Shown here in pieces: positions 47,635-59,301 of a DNA stretch of 64,000 nucleotides (position 1 is its first letter; every line of letters starts with the position of its first letter). Position numbers and translations under genes: made by a program. The notes beneath the pieces were generated by a model. It made no database searches and was not told the DNA's origin. It saw only the letters and a list, made by a program, of their open reading frames with translations. Source of the stretch: Nannobrachium achirus. Its lineage: Eukaryota; Chordata; Actinopteri; Myctophiformes; Myctophidae. The stretch lies in NCBI GenBank assembly GCA_963921795.1, contig OY997651.1, positions 49,912,518 to 49,976,517 of the forward strand, written 5' to 3'.

Positions 47635-49073
47635 TTATAAAACCGCTATGATTTATCACTCGTTTTCCACCGCGGATCACTTCCTCATTTACTCAAAGCG
47701 GACAGCAGCAGGAGTCATGTCCCCCACCGTGTCCATTCCGAGACGCCGGAGGAGCCGATGTAGCTTTATTTATCTATTTATTTTATTTATTTCTAGTTAC
47801 GGTATTATTATTTTCCTGGATACACAATCCAGACTATACAAAGTCCTGCATTGAGTTCAATGGGGAAGTTGTGCGAGCTCGAGGATTGGTCGAGCTTCAC
47901 ATGACAATTTGCTATGTTCAAATAGAAAAGGCATATGGCATGCTATGCTTATTATGCTGTATGCCTCAATATTATGACATCACCCTTTACGTTTATATCA
48001 GGTCACACTTATTGATGGTGACTTCACCAAGACTGCTGGTCCCTCAATTGCTTTTATGGTGATGATGACGTCATCACCCGATTGATGACGTCACTCTCTG
48101 ATTTTTCAAGGGTTTTCCCATTGGATGGCGTCAGCGCAGACGGTAGAGGTTTGTGCCCGCTTCACCCGTTTCATAGTGAAGTGAAACCTGACCAATCATG
48201 GAAATTGGCCCACTTAAGCCCCTATCATAGTAGGCACCGTGGTGATAAGCTATCCACCGCGGTGCAGTCTTTTTAAGTCATAAAACTACAACATTACGTC
48301 ATTACTTGCGGTGAAGAGCTATCCACCGCGAACCCCGACACATCTCTCTGTTTTTACTATCAGACCGATCGGCCCATCACCCCGTTCACTGATTGGTCGA
48401 TCTAGATCACTCAGTCACAGTGATAGGACTTCACCGTGACTGACTATGATGGCCTCCACTTGTTTTCTCACTTTAGGTGGATAGCTTAACACATAAAATT
48501 TGCGGTGAATAGCCCTTCACCCTGGACTCTGATAGAGGCTTTATAGTCTGGTCAGAGTGTCATGTGAAGCTCATCAATCCACCAATCCTCAAGCTTATCG
48601 GACATATGCCCGTTTATGCCCATCTATGCCATCTGGCATATGCTATGCTACGGGCATAGACGGTCCCTCTCATGGCCCTTGTATACTGTATGCCTCAATA
48701 TTATGACATCCCCCTTCACGTTCATATCAGGTCATACTTACTGATGGTGATGATGATGTCATCACCCGATTGATGACGTCACTCTGTCTTTCCAAGGGTT
48801 TTCCCATTGGATGACGTCACCATGTTTTTTTCCAAGGGTTTTCCCATTGGGTGGCGTCAGTGCAGACACACAGACGTAGATTTCCCTAATTTATAGGTAT
48901 AGATTATTAACCAGTGTCGTAATGCTCATTATTCGCACGGGTAGATAGATATTTCAACCAATCAGATTGCTTCGTCGGAACTACCTGTTGTATAACCTGC
49001 GTTTTTCAGCCTGCAGCTATATTTAGATGTGACCACATTGGGTTTTTAACCTCCATTGTGCAGACGGTAGTTT
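47635..49073. other. 3' flank of the zinc-finger cluster with CRE motifs
   Basis: No gene is supported. TGACGTCA (CRE consensus) occurs at 48066, 48086, 48775 and 48813. About 48676-49080 is repeated at about 52590-52985 and 53585-53925, following each zinc-finger ORF, so it is the duplicated 3' flank. About 48100-48200 recurs at about 52345-52450. Confidence 0.6.
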
Positions 49074-49415
<342 letters not shown>

Positions 49416-50297
49416 GTGTGGATACGCTGGTGAATCTTCAGGGTCTCTAACCGACTAAAGGTCTTGTCACACTGTTTACAGATGAAAGGTTTTGCTCCTG
49501 TGTGGATAAGCTGGTGACTCTTCAGGCTATCTAACCGACTAAAAGCCTTGTCGCACTGTTTACAATAGAAAGGTTTTTCTCCTGTGTGGATACGCTGGTG
49601 AATCTTCAGGGTCTCTAACCGACTAAAGGTCTTGTCACACACTTTACAGTGAAAAGGTTTTTCTCCAGTGTGGTTTGACAGGTGTCTCTTCAGGTCACTT
49701 GACTGACTAAAACTCTTGTCACACTGTTTACAGGGGAAAGATTTTTCTCCAGTGTGGATACGTTGGTGAATCTTCAGGTGACCTAACTGACTAAAAGCCT
49801 TGTCACACTGTTTACAGATGAAACGTTTTTCTCCAGTGTGGATACGTTGGTGAATCTTCAGTGTATCTAACCGACTAAAAGCCTTGTCGCACTGTTTACA
49901 ATAGAAAGGTTTTTCTCCAGTGTGGATACGCTGGTGTGTCCTCAGGTTACCTAACTGACTGAAACTCTTGTCACACTCTTTACAGTGAAAAGGTTTTTCT
50001 CCTGTGTGGATATGCTGGTGACTCTTCATGTGAGCTAGGTCATTGAAACTCTTGTCACACTCTTTACAGATGTGAGTTGTCTTCCCGGTATAAATCAGCC
50101 GATGGGTCTTCACTTCCCCTGGTTGAGTTAAAGTCTTGGTAAACTTTTGATGACTTTTTGGTTTGTCTGTGTCTCCTTGTTCCTGGCTGGTCCCAATTCT
50201 GGTGATTTTCTGGAAGGATTCTGAGGGGATCTGTCCATTTCTGGGCATTTGGCTGTAGAGGTCGTCATGGCTCATTTCAGATGTGAAGTATGTACAA

Positions 50298-52021
50298 CCA
50301 GTAAGACTCCCTAATCGGGAGATAAGCGACCGTTGGTCGCTTATCTCCACAAATAGGCCAAAAGTTTGTTTTACCAATTATTACACTCTATGTGAACATT
50401 TACATCAACAAATCCCAAGTACTATGCAGAACGACCCATTTCAAGTTTTTAATGTACAACAATATTTAGAAAATAGGTCTACAAGCTGACAGTCCTCGTC
50501 CCTTATATTCCCATAGTTTATATGGAGATCTCAGTGTTTGTCAGTCCTTGTTCATTTATGCCCATATATGGACATCTCTATATCTACTGTAACAGTCCTT
50601 GTCCCTTTATGCCCATATATGGAGATCTCTTAACTGTAAGTCCTTGTCCCTTTTATGCCCATATATGGATATTCCTGATGTCATCAGTATATGAACATAT
50701 ATGGGCTTTCTGATATGCCCATATATGGAGATCTCTTAACTGTAAGCCCTTGTCCCTTTTATGCCCATATATGGATATCCCTGATGTCATCCGTATATGC
50801 CCATATATGGGCTTTCTAATATGCCCATATATGGAGATCTCTGTATCTCCATATATGGGTATAAAAGGATACTTCAGGTCTGACATCAGGTTTGTTTATA
50901 TTGGGTTGCTAGGTTTGACATCACAAACTCTATGGGCCATCTGACCTAGAAATCTATATTTGGGCATAGATGACTCATCGTGACCTCATCACACGTCGAC
51001 CGCACGTGTGACGTGCGGTCGACCGCACGTGTGACCGACGGATGACAGTTTGCCATGGTTACTCATTGAAGTTGAATCTCCATATATGGAGATAACCTAC
51101 GCATCACACTAAGTCTGACCTCACCAGCCCATATTTGGGCATGAGCAACTTATGTCTCCATATATGGAGATATGATGACATCACACAGTCCTCAGCCGAT
51201 GATGTGGCGTGATGTCATACAATACACAAACGAGCCCTACAGTATAAAGGGGCAATTCTTGCCAGGAAAGAAGCATTTCTTCGACTCAGACCTTATCGCC
51301 AGGGTTGGCTTATAGCAGCTGTCGGTAGGACCATATATGGATTCTGTTAGTGTGGATCTCCTAACAGGGCATCATCTGGGATACAATCCCTTTTATGCCC
51401 ATATATGGAGATCCCTAACATAATCCCTTTCATGCCCATATATGGAGATCCCTAACAGAATCCCTTTTATGCCCATATATGGAGATCCCTAACAGCATCC
51501 CTTTTATGCCCATATATGGAGATCACTAACAGCTAACAGAATCCCTTTTATGCCCATATATGGAGATCCCTAACAGAATCCCTTTTATGCCCATATATGG
51601 AGATCCCTAACAGAATCCCTTTTATGCCCATATATGGAGATCCCTAACAGAATCCCTTTTATGCCCATATATGGAGATCCCTAACAGAATCCCTTTTATG
51701 CCCAGTTGGTTGCTAGGGTAAAAAAACATGGTTGCTATGGTAAACAGTTGGTTGCTAGGGTAAACAGTTGGTTGCTAGGGTAAAACCATGGTTGCTAAGG
51801 TGGTTGCTAACGTACACTAACAGACCAGCAACAACAGACTGTTGCCACAGCAACGTACACAAAGGTTTGTGTACACATGTGGTGTGATGTCATACTGAAG
51901 ATATATGACATCACACCGTACACAAACAAAGGTGTGACGTGTGACGTGTGACGGACGGACGGACGGACGGACGGACGGCCAGTGGAGGTTTTCATAGTAA
52001 ACTGCTCCCTGACGGTCGCAA
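50298..52021 (-). mobile_element. Helentron/HINE-like CArG-rich element, copy 2, inside ZNF copy A
   Basis: Comparison with copy C (GTACAA|TTGGAAC) shows precise insertion of about 1,724 bp between AA and TT with no target duplication, as expected of Helitron/Helentron insertion. Ends match copy 1. It has 19 exact CCATATATGG sites from 50562 to 51674, CCATATTTGG at 51129, (GGAC)n at 51951-51978 and X-box-like repeats at 51705-51805. Confidence 0.65.
51362..51700 (+). repeat. 37-bp tandem array of CArG boxes
   Basis: Unit AACAGAATCCCTTTTATGCC + CATATATGGAGATCCCT. Eight CCATATATGG sites start at 51399, 51436, 51473, 51510, 51554, 51591, 51628 and 51665. Spacing is 37 bp except one 44-bp step. 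This is a true minisatellite, not a CRISPR array. Confidence 0.93.
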
Positions 52022-52104
52022 TTAGAACAGCGGACCTTGGTCTGGGAAGCTTGCGACCACACTCTTTCCCGGAGTGGCGGTTCATCACATCTGCATCTAT
52101 ACAT
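52018..52104 (-). pseudogene. Detached N-terminal coding segment of ZNF copy A
   Basis: 29 codons MYRCRCDEPPLRERVWSQAS followed by QTKVRCSNC, one substitution (R for G at residue 14) from copy C. The frame then runs into the Helentron-like element. Could still be joined to the finger exon if the insertion were spliced out, for which I found no clear signal. Confidence 0.75.
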
Positions 52105-52310
52105 GGACTGTTATAGGAGACAGAGTTTTAGGTTCTGTTGGGTAATGGAATATCTACTGGAATTCTCATACATCTCAAATCTTATACATGCCTGAGAATA
52201 GCTCTGGTCTGACCTCACTCACAACACAAACGGTTGCCGTGCATGCCTGACAACACCGATGCGCGCAGGCTGCCGCCCCTCCATATTTGGGCAAGAGTGA
52301 CGTCATCAAT
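52105..52310 (-). promoter_or_regulatory. Candidate promoter of ZNF copy A
   Basis: On the minus strand: TGACGTCA (52298-52305), CCAAATATGG (52281-52290), GGGGCGGCAG, then GTATAAG about 70-80 bp before the ATG at 52104. The same order occurs upstream of copy C. Binding by CREB, SRF or Sp1 is inferred from consensus only. Confidence 0.45.
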
Positions 52311-52984
52311 ATGACAATATGGCTTTTATGGTGATGACGACATTCTCTGTTTTTTCAAGGGTTTTCCCATTGGATGACGTCAGGGCAGACGGTAGAGGTT
52401 TTCGCCCGCTTCGCCCGTTAAATAGAGAAGTGAAACCTGACCAATCATGGAAATTGTCCCACTTTATAGTCTGGTCAGAGTGTCATGTGAAGCTCATCAA
52501 TCCACCAATCCTCAAGCTTATCGGACATATGCCCGTTTATGCCCAGCTATGCCTATAGTCGGTAGACGGTCCCTCTCATGGCCCTTAATTGTATACTGTA
52601 TGCCTCAATATCATGACACCCCCCCTTCACGTTCATATCAGGTCGTACTTATTGATGGTGATGATGATGTCATCATTCGATTGATGATGTCGCTCTGTCT
52701 TTCCAAGGGTTTTCCCATTGGATGAAGTTACCATGTTTTTTTTCAAGGGTTTTCCCGTTGGATGGCGTCAGTGCAGACACACAGACGTAGATTTCCCTAA
52801 TTTATAGATATCGATTATTAACCAGTGTCGTAGTGCTCATTATTCGCACGGGTAGATAGCTATTTCAACCAATCAGATTGCTTCGTCGGAACTACCTGTT
52901 GTATAACCTGCGTTTATCAGCCTGCAGCTATATTTAGATGTGACCACATTGGGTTTTTAACCTCCATTGTGCAGACGGTAGTTT
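52311..52984. other. Duplicated flank between ZNF copies A and B
   Basis: About 52345-52460 and 52480-52560 repeat 48100-48200 and 48545-48640; about 52590-52984 repeats the ZNF 3' flank. TGACGTCA at 52375. No gene. Confidence 0.6.
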
Positions 52985-53653
52985 TCACCGTTTACAGTGA
53001 AAAGGTTTTTCTCCAGTGTGGATACGCTGGTGAATCTTCAGGTGACCTAACTGACTAAAAGCCTTGTCACACTGTTTACAGATGAAAGGTTTTTCTCCAG
53101 TGTGGATACGCTGGTGGATCTTCAGTGTATCTAACCGACTAAAAGCCTTGTCGCACTGTTTACAATAGAAAGGTTTTTCTCCAGTGTGGATACGCTGGTG
53201 TGTCCTCAGGTTAGTTAAATGACTGAAACTCTTGTCACATTCTTTACAGTGAAAAGGTTTTTCTCCTGTGTGGATACACTGGTGATTCTTCAGGGTCTCT
53301 AACCGACTAAAGGTCTTGTCACACACTTTACAGTGAAAAGGTTTTTCTCCAGTGTGGATTGACAGGTGACTCCTCAGGTCACTTGACTGACTAAAACTCT
53401 TGTCACACTGTTTACAGGGGAAAGGTTTTTCTCCTGTGTGGATACGTTGGTGTGTCTTTAGGTGAGTCAACTGACTGAAACTCTTGTCACACTGTTTACA
53501 ATAGAAAGGTTTTTCTCCTGTGTGGATTGACAGGTGTCTCTTCAGGTGAGTTAGGTCATTGAAACTCTTGTCACACTCTTTACTTATTGCTGGTGATGAT
53601 GATGTCATCACCCGATTGATGATGTCACTCTGTCTTTCCAAGGCTTTTCCCAT
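52985..53653 (-). CDS. C2H2 zinc-finger ORF, copy B (5'-truncated duplicate)
   Basis: 222 codons with six complete fingers (about residues 53-217) preceded by a partial finger that keeps EC-D-K-S-F but has lost its first cysteine (S-K-E-C). The first 23 residues come from DNA that is non-coding 3' flank behind copies A and C, so the duplication junction at about 53584 fell inside finger 1. The N-terminal domain and promoter are absent. The fingers are nearly identical to those of copy C. It ends PFHCKR-stop, like its relatives. Probably a non-functional duplicate, although the remaining finger array is uninterrupted. Confidence 0.75.
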   Translation of the reverse strand: MGKALERQSDIINRVMTSSSPAISKECDKSFNDLTHLKRHLSIHTGEKPFYCKQCDKSFSQLTHLKTHQRIHTGEKPFPCKQCDKSFSQSSDLRSHLSIHTGEKPFHCKVCDKTFSRLETLKNHQCIHTGEKPFHCKECDKSFSHLTNLRTHQRIHTGEKPFYCKQCDKAFSRLDTLKIHQRIHTGEKPFICKQCDKAFSQLGHLKIHQRIHTGEKPFHCKR

Positions 53654-53923
53654 TGGATGACGTCACCATGTTTTTTTTCAAGGGTTTTCCCATTGGATGG
53701 CGTCAGTGCAGACACACAGACGTAGATTTCCCTAATTTATAGATATAGATTATTAACCAGTGTCGTAATGCTCATTATTCGCACGGGTAGATAGCTATTT
53801 CAACCAATCAATCAGATTGCTTCGTCGGAACTACCTGTTGTATAACCTGCGTTTATCAGCCTGCAGCTATATTTAGATGTGACCACATTGGGTTTTTAAC
53901 CTCCATTGTGCAGACGGTAGTTT
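53585..53923. repeat. Third copy of the ZNF 3' flank
   Basis: Matches 48700-49080 and 52640-52980, including GATGATGTCATCACCCGATT and CAGCCTGCAGCTATATTTAG, with TGACGTCA at 53658. Overlaps the 5' end of the copy B ORF. Confidence 0.85.
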
Positions 53924-54841
53924 TCACTGTTTACAGTGAAAAGGTATTTCTCCAGTGTGGATACGCTGGTGACTCTTCAGGTTACCTAACTGACTAAACG
54001 CCTTGTCACACTGTTTACAGATGAAAGGTTTTTCTCCAGTGTGGATACGCTGGTGGATCTTCAATGTATCTAACCGACTAAAAGCCTTGTCGCACTGTTT
54101 ACAATAGAAAGGTTTTTCTCCAGTGTGGATACGCTGGTGTGTCCTCAGGTTAGTTAAATGACTGAAACTCTTGTCACATTCTTTACAGTGAAAAGGTTTT
54201 TCTCCTGTGTGGATACGTTGGTGATTCTTCAGGGTCTCTAACCGACTAAAGGTCTTGTCACACACTTTACAGTGAAAAGGTTTTTCTCCAGTGTGGATTG
54301 ACAGGTGACTCTTTAGGTCACATGACTGACTAAAACTCTTGTCACACTGTTTACAGGGGAAAGGTTTTTCTCCTGTGTGGATACGTTGGTGTGTCTTTAG
54401 GTGAGTCAACTGACTGAAACACTTGTCACACTGTTTACAGTGGAAAGGTTTTTCTCCTGTGTGGATTGACAGGTGTCTCTTCAGGTGAGCTAGGTCATTG
54501 AAACTCTTGTCACACTCTTTACAGATGTGAGTTTTCTTCCCGGTATAAATCAGCTGATGGGTCTTCACTTCTCCTGGTTGAGTTAAAGTCTTGGTAAACT
54601 TTTGATGACTGTACGATTTTGGTTCGTCTGTGTCTCCTTGTTCCTGGCTGGTCGCAATTCTGGTGGTTTTCTGGGAGGATTCTGAGGGGATCTGTCCATT
54701 TCTGGGCATTTGGCTGTAGAGGTCGTCATTGCTCGTTTCAGATGTGAAGTATGTACAATTGGAACAGCGGACCTTGGTCTGGGAAGCTTGCGACCACACT
54801 CCTTCCCGGAGTGGCGGTTCATCACATCTGCATCTATACAT
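53924..54841 (-). CDS. C2H2 zinc-finger protein, copy C (most complete)
   Basis: 305 codons in one exon. An N-terminal segment with paired cysteines (C-R-C at 4-6, C-S-N-C at 26-29) and a linker rich in Ser/Gln/Lys (residues 30-100) precedes seven C2H2 fingers (about 105-296) with HTGEKPF linkers. The sequence ends with a partial finger PFHCKQ. Contact positions (-1,2,3,6) vary: for example R-D-T-I, Q-G-N-S, H-T-N-T and R-E-T-N. No KRAB, SCAN or BTB domain is seen, as is usual in fish. A nuclear DNA-binding role is inferred from the family. The start is supported by conservation with the detached copy A segment and by the shared upstream region. Confidence 0.88.
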   Translation of the reverse strand: MYRCRCDEPPLREGVWSQASQTKVRCSNCTYFTSETSNDDLYSQMPRNGQIPSESSQKTTRIATSQEQGDTDEPKSYSHQKFTKTLTQPGEVKTHQLIYTGKKTHICKECDKSFNDLAHLKRHLSIHTGEKPFHCKQCDKCFSQLTHLKTHQRIHTGEKPFPCKQCDKSFSQSCDLKSHLSIHTGEKPFHCKVCDKTFSRLETLKNHQRIHTGEKPFHCKECDKSFSHLTNLRTHQRIHTGEKPFYCKQCDKAFSRLDTLKIHQRIHTGEKPFICKQCDKAFSQLGNLKSHQRIHTGEIPFHCKQ

Positions 54842-55115
54842 GGACTGTTATAGGGGACAGAGTTTTAGGTTCTGTTGGGTGATGGAATAGTTACTGAGCC
54901 CCTATGTATTCTACCTCCTTCTCTCACGACACTGAGCACGGAGACTGATGTCTGTGGAATGAAGTGGAATTCTTATACATCTCAAATCTTATACATGCTG
55001 AGGAGAGTTCTGGTCTGACCTCACTCACAACACAACCGGTTGCCGTGCATGCCTGACAACACCGATTTGCGCAGGCTGCCGCCCCTCCATATTTGGGCAA
55101 GAGTGACGTCATCAA
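54842..55115 (-). promoter_or_regulatory. Candidate promoter of ZNF copy C (CArG + CRE + TATA-like)
   Basis: On the minus strand: TGACGTCA (55104-55111), seven bases later CCAAATATGG (55087-55096), adjacent GGGGCGG, then two TATAAG motifs (complements at 54988-54993 and 54972-54977) about 130-150 bp before the ATG. Conserved in the copy A flank. Confidence 0.5.
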
Positions 55116-55310
55116 TATGACATCACCACCATGATGGAAGAGATCATGAGATCCACGTAGATGCCATGCCGTTATTAGAGCCCGTTTATTTACTTTTACC
55201 AGCTTGCAAAGCTGGTCAATAGATAGACAGCCCATTATGTCATCAAAATGATGAACGTCACGTCATATTGCAGGAGATTCTATGGTGTCAGAATTCGGGA
55301 GATTATATAA
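55116..55310. other. Spacer
   Basis: No gene; short palindrome ACCAGCTTGCAAAGCTGGT at 55199-55217. Confidence 0.4.
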
Positions 55311-56092
55311 TTGCGACCGAAGGTCGCAGTATACCATGAGAAATGTTGCAGCTTGTCAGTACACATTTTTTACAGTCTATTGGTTGGTTCCCTTGTCACT
55401 GTGACATCACAGGTGATACCACAGGTGACAACACCTATGTAAAAGTCCATATTATATGGGTGTTCCCCAGAATCTTTTTTTTAAAGATCCCTGATGTCAT
55501 GGCCCATATCTGTGTGGCTGGTTCAGATAGGGATCTCCATGTATGGGCATAAAATATGGTGTATGCATGTTATTATTAATAAAGGATCAAATAAATCAAA
55601 TGTCCATATACAGTATGGGTACCCCTTTATGCCCATATATGGAGATCCCCAGGCATCAAACCCAGGCCCTAACTCGCCAAGGCCCTGTTTGGCTTTACTA
55701 ATTAACATAGGTTTTATGCCCATATATGGAGATCCCTGTCCCAATGTCATCAATATTAAGGATATATTTGGTAATGCCCATATATGGGCATGTTTTGACT
55801 TAACATTGTTGACTATGATGCAGGGGTCTCCATATATGGGTAACTGGTCTGATATACATCACTGGCCACTGCCAGATGGCCTTGAATTGGCACGACCTCG
55901 CCCTTTAGGGCCTAAAGGGCGACCTATATAATAATTAATATAATAATTATAATTAATTAATAATTAATATTAACGTTTTCGGGGGCGTTAGGGTGTAAGT
56001 TAGGGCCTGGGATTGATGTCATCAGCAATCTCCATATATGGGCATAAAAGGGATTTTGTTTCTGGGAATGCCCATATATGGGCATTTATTTA
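55311..56092 (+). mobile_element. Helentron/HINE-like CArG-rich element, copy 4 (diverged)
   Basis: Starts TTGCGACCGAAGGTCGCA, then ATACCATGAGAAA. Holds six exact CCATATATGG sites (55633, 55720, 55778, 55830, 56032, 56072) and the block GATATACATCACTGGCCA shared with copies 1 and 3. The 3' hairpin end was not found. Confidence 0.5.
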
Positions 56093-56520
56093 TTAACCCT
56101 TCTTGTGCCCATCCCGAACAAGTTCGGCTTTTTTTCAATACTATACAATGTTTTTTTTGCTATTTTACTTACCCTGAGCTGCTTGTAGAGATGTGGGTGG
56201 TCCTGGCTCGTCCTACGCTTTCCAACGACGGAGTCTAGATGGTCCGACGATTTATTCCATTGAAAATGGTTTCGAATAAAGTTTAGAGCCCCCCCAAAAA
56301 AACTCAATCTATACTGTCGGCGGCGCGACGTATTCCGGGGTGCCGATCCCGATCTAGTCCGGCTTTTTTAATAAAATGAATTAATTAATCGGAGGCCTCA
56401 ACGAAGCCCCGGTCTAATTTTGGAACCAGGCCGCCTACCGCGCTCTCTTTCCACCGGCCCGTAATCGGGTAACGCCGCCGCACCGCGCCGCCTAATTCAA
56501 TCCATTCTCAGATCTTTAGA
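56093..56520. mobile_element. piggyBac-like element, 3'-truncated
   Basis: TTAA then CCCTTCTTGTGCCCATCC. Repeats of CCGATCCCGATCTAGTCCGG resemble the element at 6088-6758. The next Helentron-like copy begins where the right end should be. Confidence 0.5.
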
Positions 56521-57817
56521 TTTACTATGAAAACCTCCACCGGCCGTCCGTCCGTCCGTCCGTCCGTCCGTCCGTCCGTCACACCTTTGTGACCATCAAC
56601 AAACGTCACACCTTTGTTGATGTTTAAATCAAAGAGTCTTGGTCAAATACTTCTGTTGGTTTCTGCACTGATCATTTATACAATTCAGCTGTGTTTGCTC
56701 GTGTCATCATGATGAGGTCATAAATCAGCCATGCCCAAATATAGATTTTACGGGTTTACATGCTTACTCAGTTATTCGTTATGTGAAAGTCCTATGACGT
56801 CTATGATATCTGACATCATCATACATACATTCCCTTTTATGCCCATAAATGGAGATCCCCTCTGTAGAACCAGCCACTGACATCACTGTAATGTCAGGGG
56901 AACCAAATCCCTTTTATGCCCATATATGGAGATACCTGTGATGCCAGGGGAACCAAATCCCTTTTATGCCCATATATGGAGATATGGAGATCCCCGTGTT
57001 GCCAGGGTAACCAAATCCATTTTATGCCCATATATGGAGATCCCTGTGATGCCAGGGGAACCAAATCCCTTTTACGCCCATATATGGAGATCCCTTATGT
57101 CATCAATATTAAGCCCATATCTGTGAATATCTTTGGGTACCAGATGTCTCCATATATGGTTAAATGGTCCGATATACATCACTGGCCAGAAGACCAAGAA
57201 ATGGTGCAACCTCGCCCTTTGCTTTTCTCCCTATAGGCATCTTACTGGTAGGTAGTTTAATGAGGAATGCAGTATGGTGGTAGGTAGGTAGTTATGGCCT
57301 TTGATGTAAGATTTTCACTTTCTAGGATAACTATATTTGCTATTCCCAGATGATGCCCTTTTAGGGTACCCCTCATGCCCATATATGGAGATCCCCAGGC
57401 TTTACTAATTAACATAAGTTTTATGCCCATATATGGAGATCATTGTCCCAATGTCATCAGATATATGGGCATAAATGGACACAGGCAAACTAGATGGGCT
57501 GTATGGATATCCAGATGTGTGATGTAAGTGTTTTATTCCAAATGTGGCACCCCACAGACACATTTCCAGAAACAAAATCCCTTTCATGCCCATATATGGA
57601 GATTTCTGATGTCATCAATCCCAGGCCCTGTAAAAAACATGGTTGCTATGGTATGAGCAACTTATGTCTCCATATATGGAGATTCAACTTCAATGAGTAA
57701 CCATGGCAAACTGTCAACTGCCCGTATGTCTTGATAATTGGTAAAACAAACTTTTGGCCTATTTGTGGAGATAAGCGACCAACGGTCGCTTATCTCCCGA
57801 TTAGGGAGTCTTACTGG
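56521..57817 (+). mobile_element. Helentron/HINE-like CArG-rich element, copy 3 (inverted to copies 1-2)
   Basis: Starts TTTACTATGAAAACCTCCAC with (GTCC)n at 56545-56580; the first ~20 bases of the end are missing. Ends with the GATAAGCGACC hairpin and GGGAGTCTTACTGG. Nine exact CCATATATGG sites (56920 to 57679) plus CCATAAATGG at 56843. About 56530-57640 is the near-identical inverse of about 46505-47620. Confidence 0.6.
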
Positions 57818-58473
57818 TAATAATATGTATCCATATACATACAATATATTTTAAGCCCATACATGGAGATACCTATCTGAACCAGCCTCACAGATATGGG
57901 TCATGTCTTGGCCATCTGGCCAGTGATATATATATAGTGATATATATATATCGATGACATCAGGGATCTTCAAATATGGGCATGAAAGGGATTCTGGGGA
58001 ATACCCATAGATGGACTTTTACATAGGTGATGTCACCTGTGAGTGTAGCTCTGTTTCCACCACATGTTGTGTGCAGTGGGTGTGTCTTCCCTCGGGAGCG
58101 GGGTCTGTCTGAAAACAAAGCCAGAGGAACCGCCGCGGTGGACACAAACAAATACTTAAAAAAGATCAACACAAAGAAACTGTGAAAGTGCGTCGAACCG
58201 TCGACATCAAACAGCTTCCTTAGGTTTCTGTGGGGCCTCTTGCTATTGTTGTATCCCTTTGTTTTCCGCCAGTTTCTTTTTTCCAAGGCAGTTTATAATA
58301 CTAGACAGAAACCGGTGCTCCCCAGATAACGTCACAGGATAAATGAAAACTCCCAAAATTAACTTTCAAACATCTTTGAACCTCAACCACCTCACACCCA
58401 TTTTTTGGGGGTGGCATCTGTGGAAATGATGTGCATAGTAATAATTCAGCTCAAGTCCTATTTTTGCTGAACC
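57818..58473. other. Spacer beyond the cluster
   Basis: Residual Helentron-like text near 57840-58030 (CCCATACATGGAGATACC), an ATATATATAG palindrome at about 57927-57955, then unrecognised sequence without a supported ORF. Confidence 0.4.
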
Positions 58474-59017
58474 CAGGGGTGTCACACAAGGGGGGGAAAG
58501 TGGGACTGAGTTACTAGGGCCCAAGGTGGAGAGGCCTTAATTATTTTATACTTTAGCTATTGAAAAATAGCAGATATACAAGCTCGCAGCGCGGCACCGA
58601 GTGCCGCGCTGCAAGCTCGTAGATCTGCTATTTTTGAAAAGTTGTGAAAATGTGTGCAAATCTTTGAATATATGCATCTTTTAAGCGAACATTTGTAATT
58701 CAAATTTTGCTTCTGGGGGTCAGTGGCCAAATACATATCATTTTGGGGGTCCTTCACATGAAAAAGTTTGAGCACCACTGACATAGAAACATAGGTTTTT
58801 CAAAGACTTTTTCAAAGACTTTTTCACAACGCAGCACCGAGTGCCGCGCTGCGAGCTTGTAGATCTGCTATTTTTCAATAGTTAAAGCACAAAATAACGC
58901 GCAATAATGCGTTCCCAGTCTAAATGGACCCCCTCCCACTATGAAGAACATTCATGGGGGGCCCAGGCCACAGTGAATCCTTGTACCCAGGGCCCAGAAT
59001 TTGGAGCGACACCCCTG
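58474..59017. mobile_element. CAGGGGTGTCAC hAT-like MITE with family-1 core
   Basis: Ends CAGGGGTGTCACACAAGG and GAGCGACACCCCTG, flanks GCTGAACC/GCTGACTC (6 of 8). Hairpin 58565-58636 with GCGCGGCAC/GTGCCGCGC; a half hairpin at 58828-58876. Confidence 0.65.
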
Positions 59018-59301
59018 GCTGACTCTGTTGCTTTAACGTCTACGCTAAAGAAGCACTCGTGTTCATTTTTCGGCACCGATGAATATTTATAGGCTTACTT
59101 TTAATATCCTGTTTGTATACAATGAGCCGGAGTCACACAAATATAGCCGTGGAAGGGACGGGGAGGGTCAGTGCCCTGGGGAAAGAGGACTACAGATGTT
59201 CAGGAAGACAGACAGACTGGAGAGACGGACGGGGAGGACGAGAGACAAAGACAAAGAAGAACTTCTTTGTCCTATTTGTCCCAGACTGGGAATGCATTAT
59301 T
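59018..59301. other. Unassigned spacer
   Basis: No domain in the 83- and 69-codon overlapping ORFs. Confidence 0.35.

Noticed and set aside
51362..51700. CRISPR-like array
   Set aside because: Repeat units are contiguous with no unique spacers, and the genome is eukaryotic; it is a minisatellite.
56916..57236. 106-codon ORF MPIYGDTCDARG... and its relatives at 46875-47212
   Set aside because: It is the CArG minisatellite read through; the P-I-Y-G-D repeat is the CCCATATATGGAGAT unit. The frame is not maintained between element copies.
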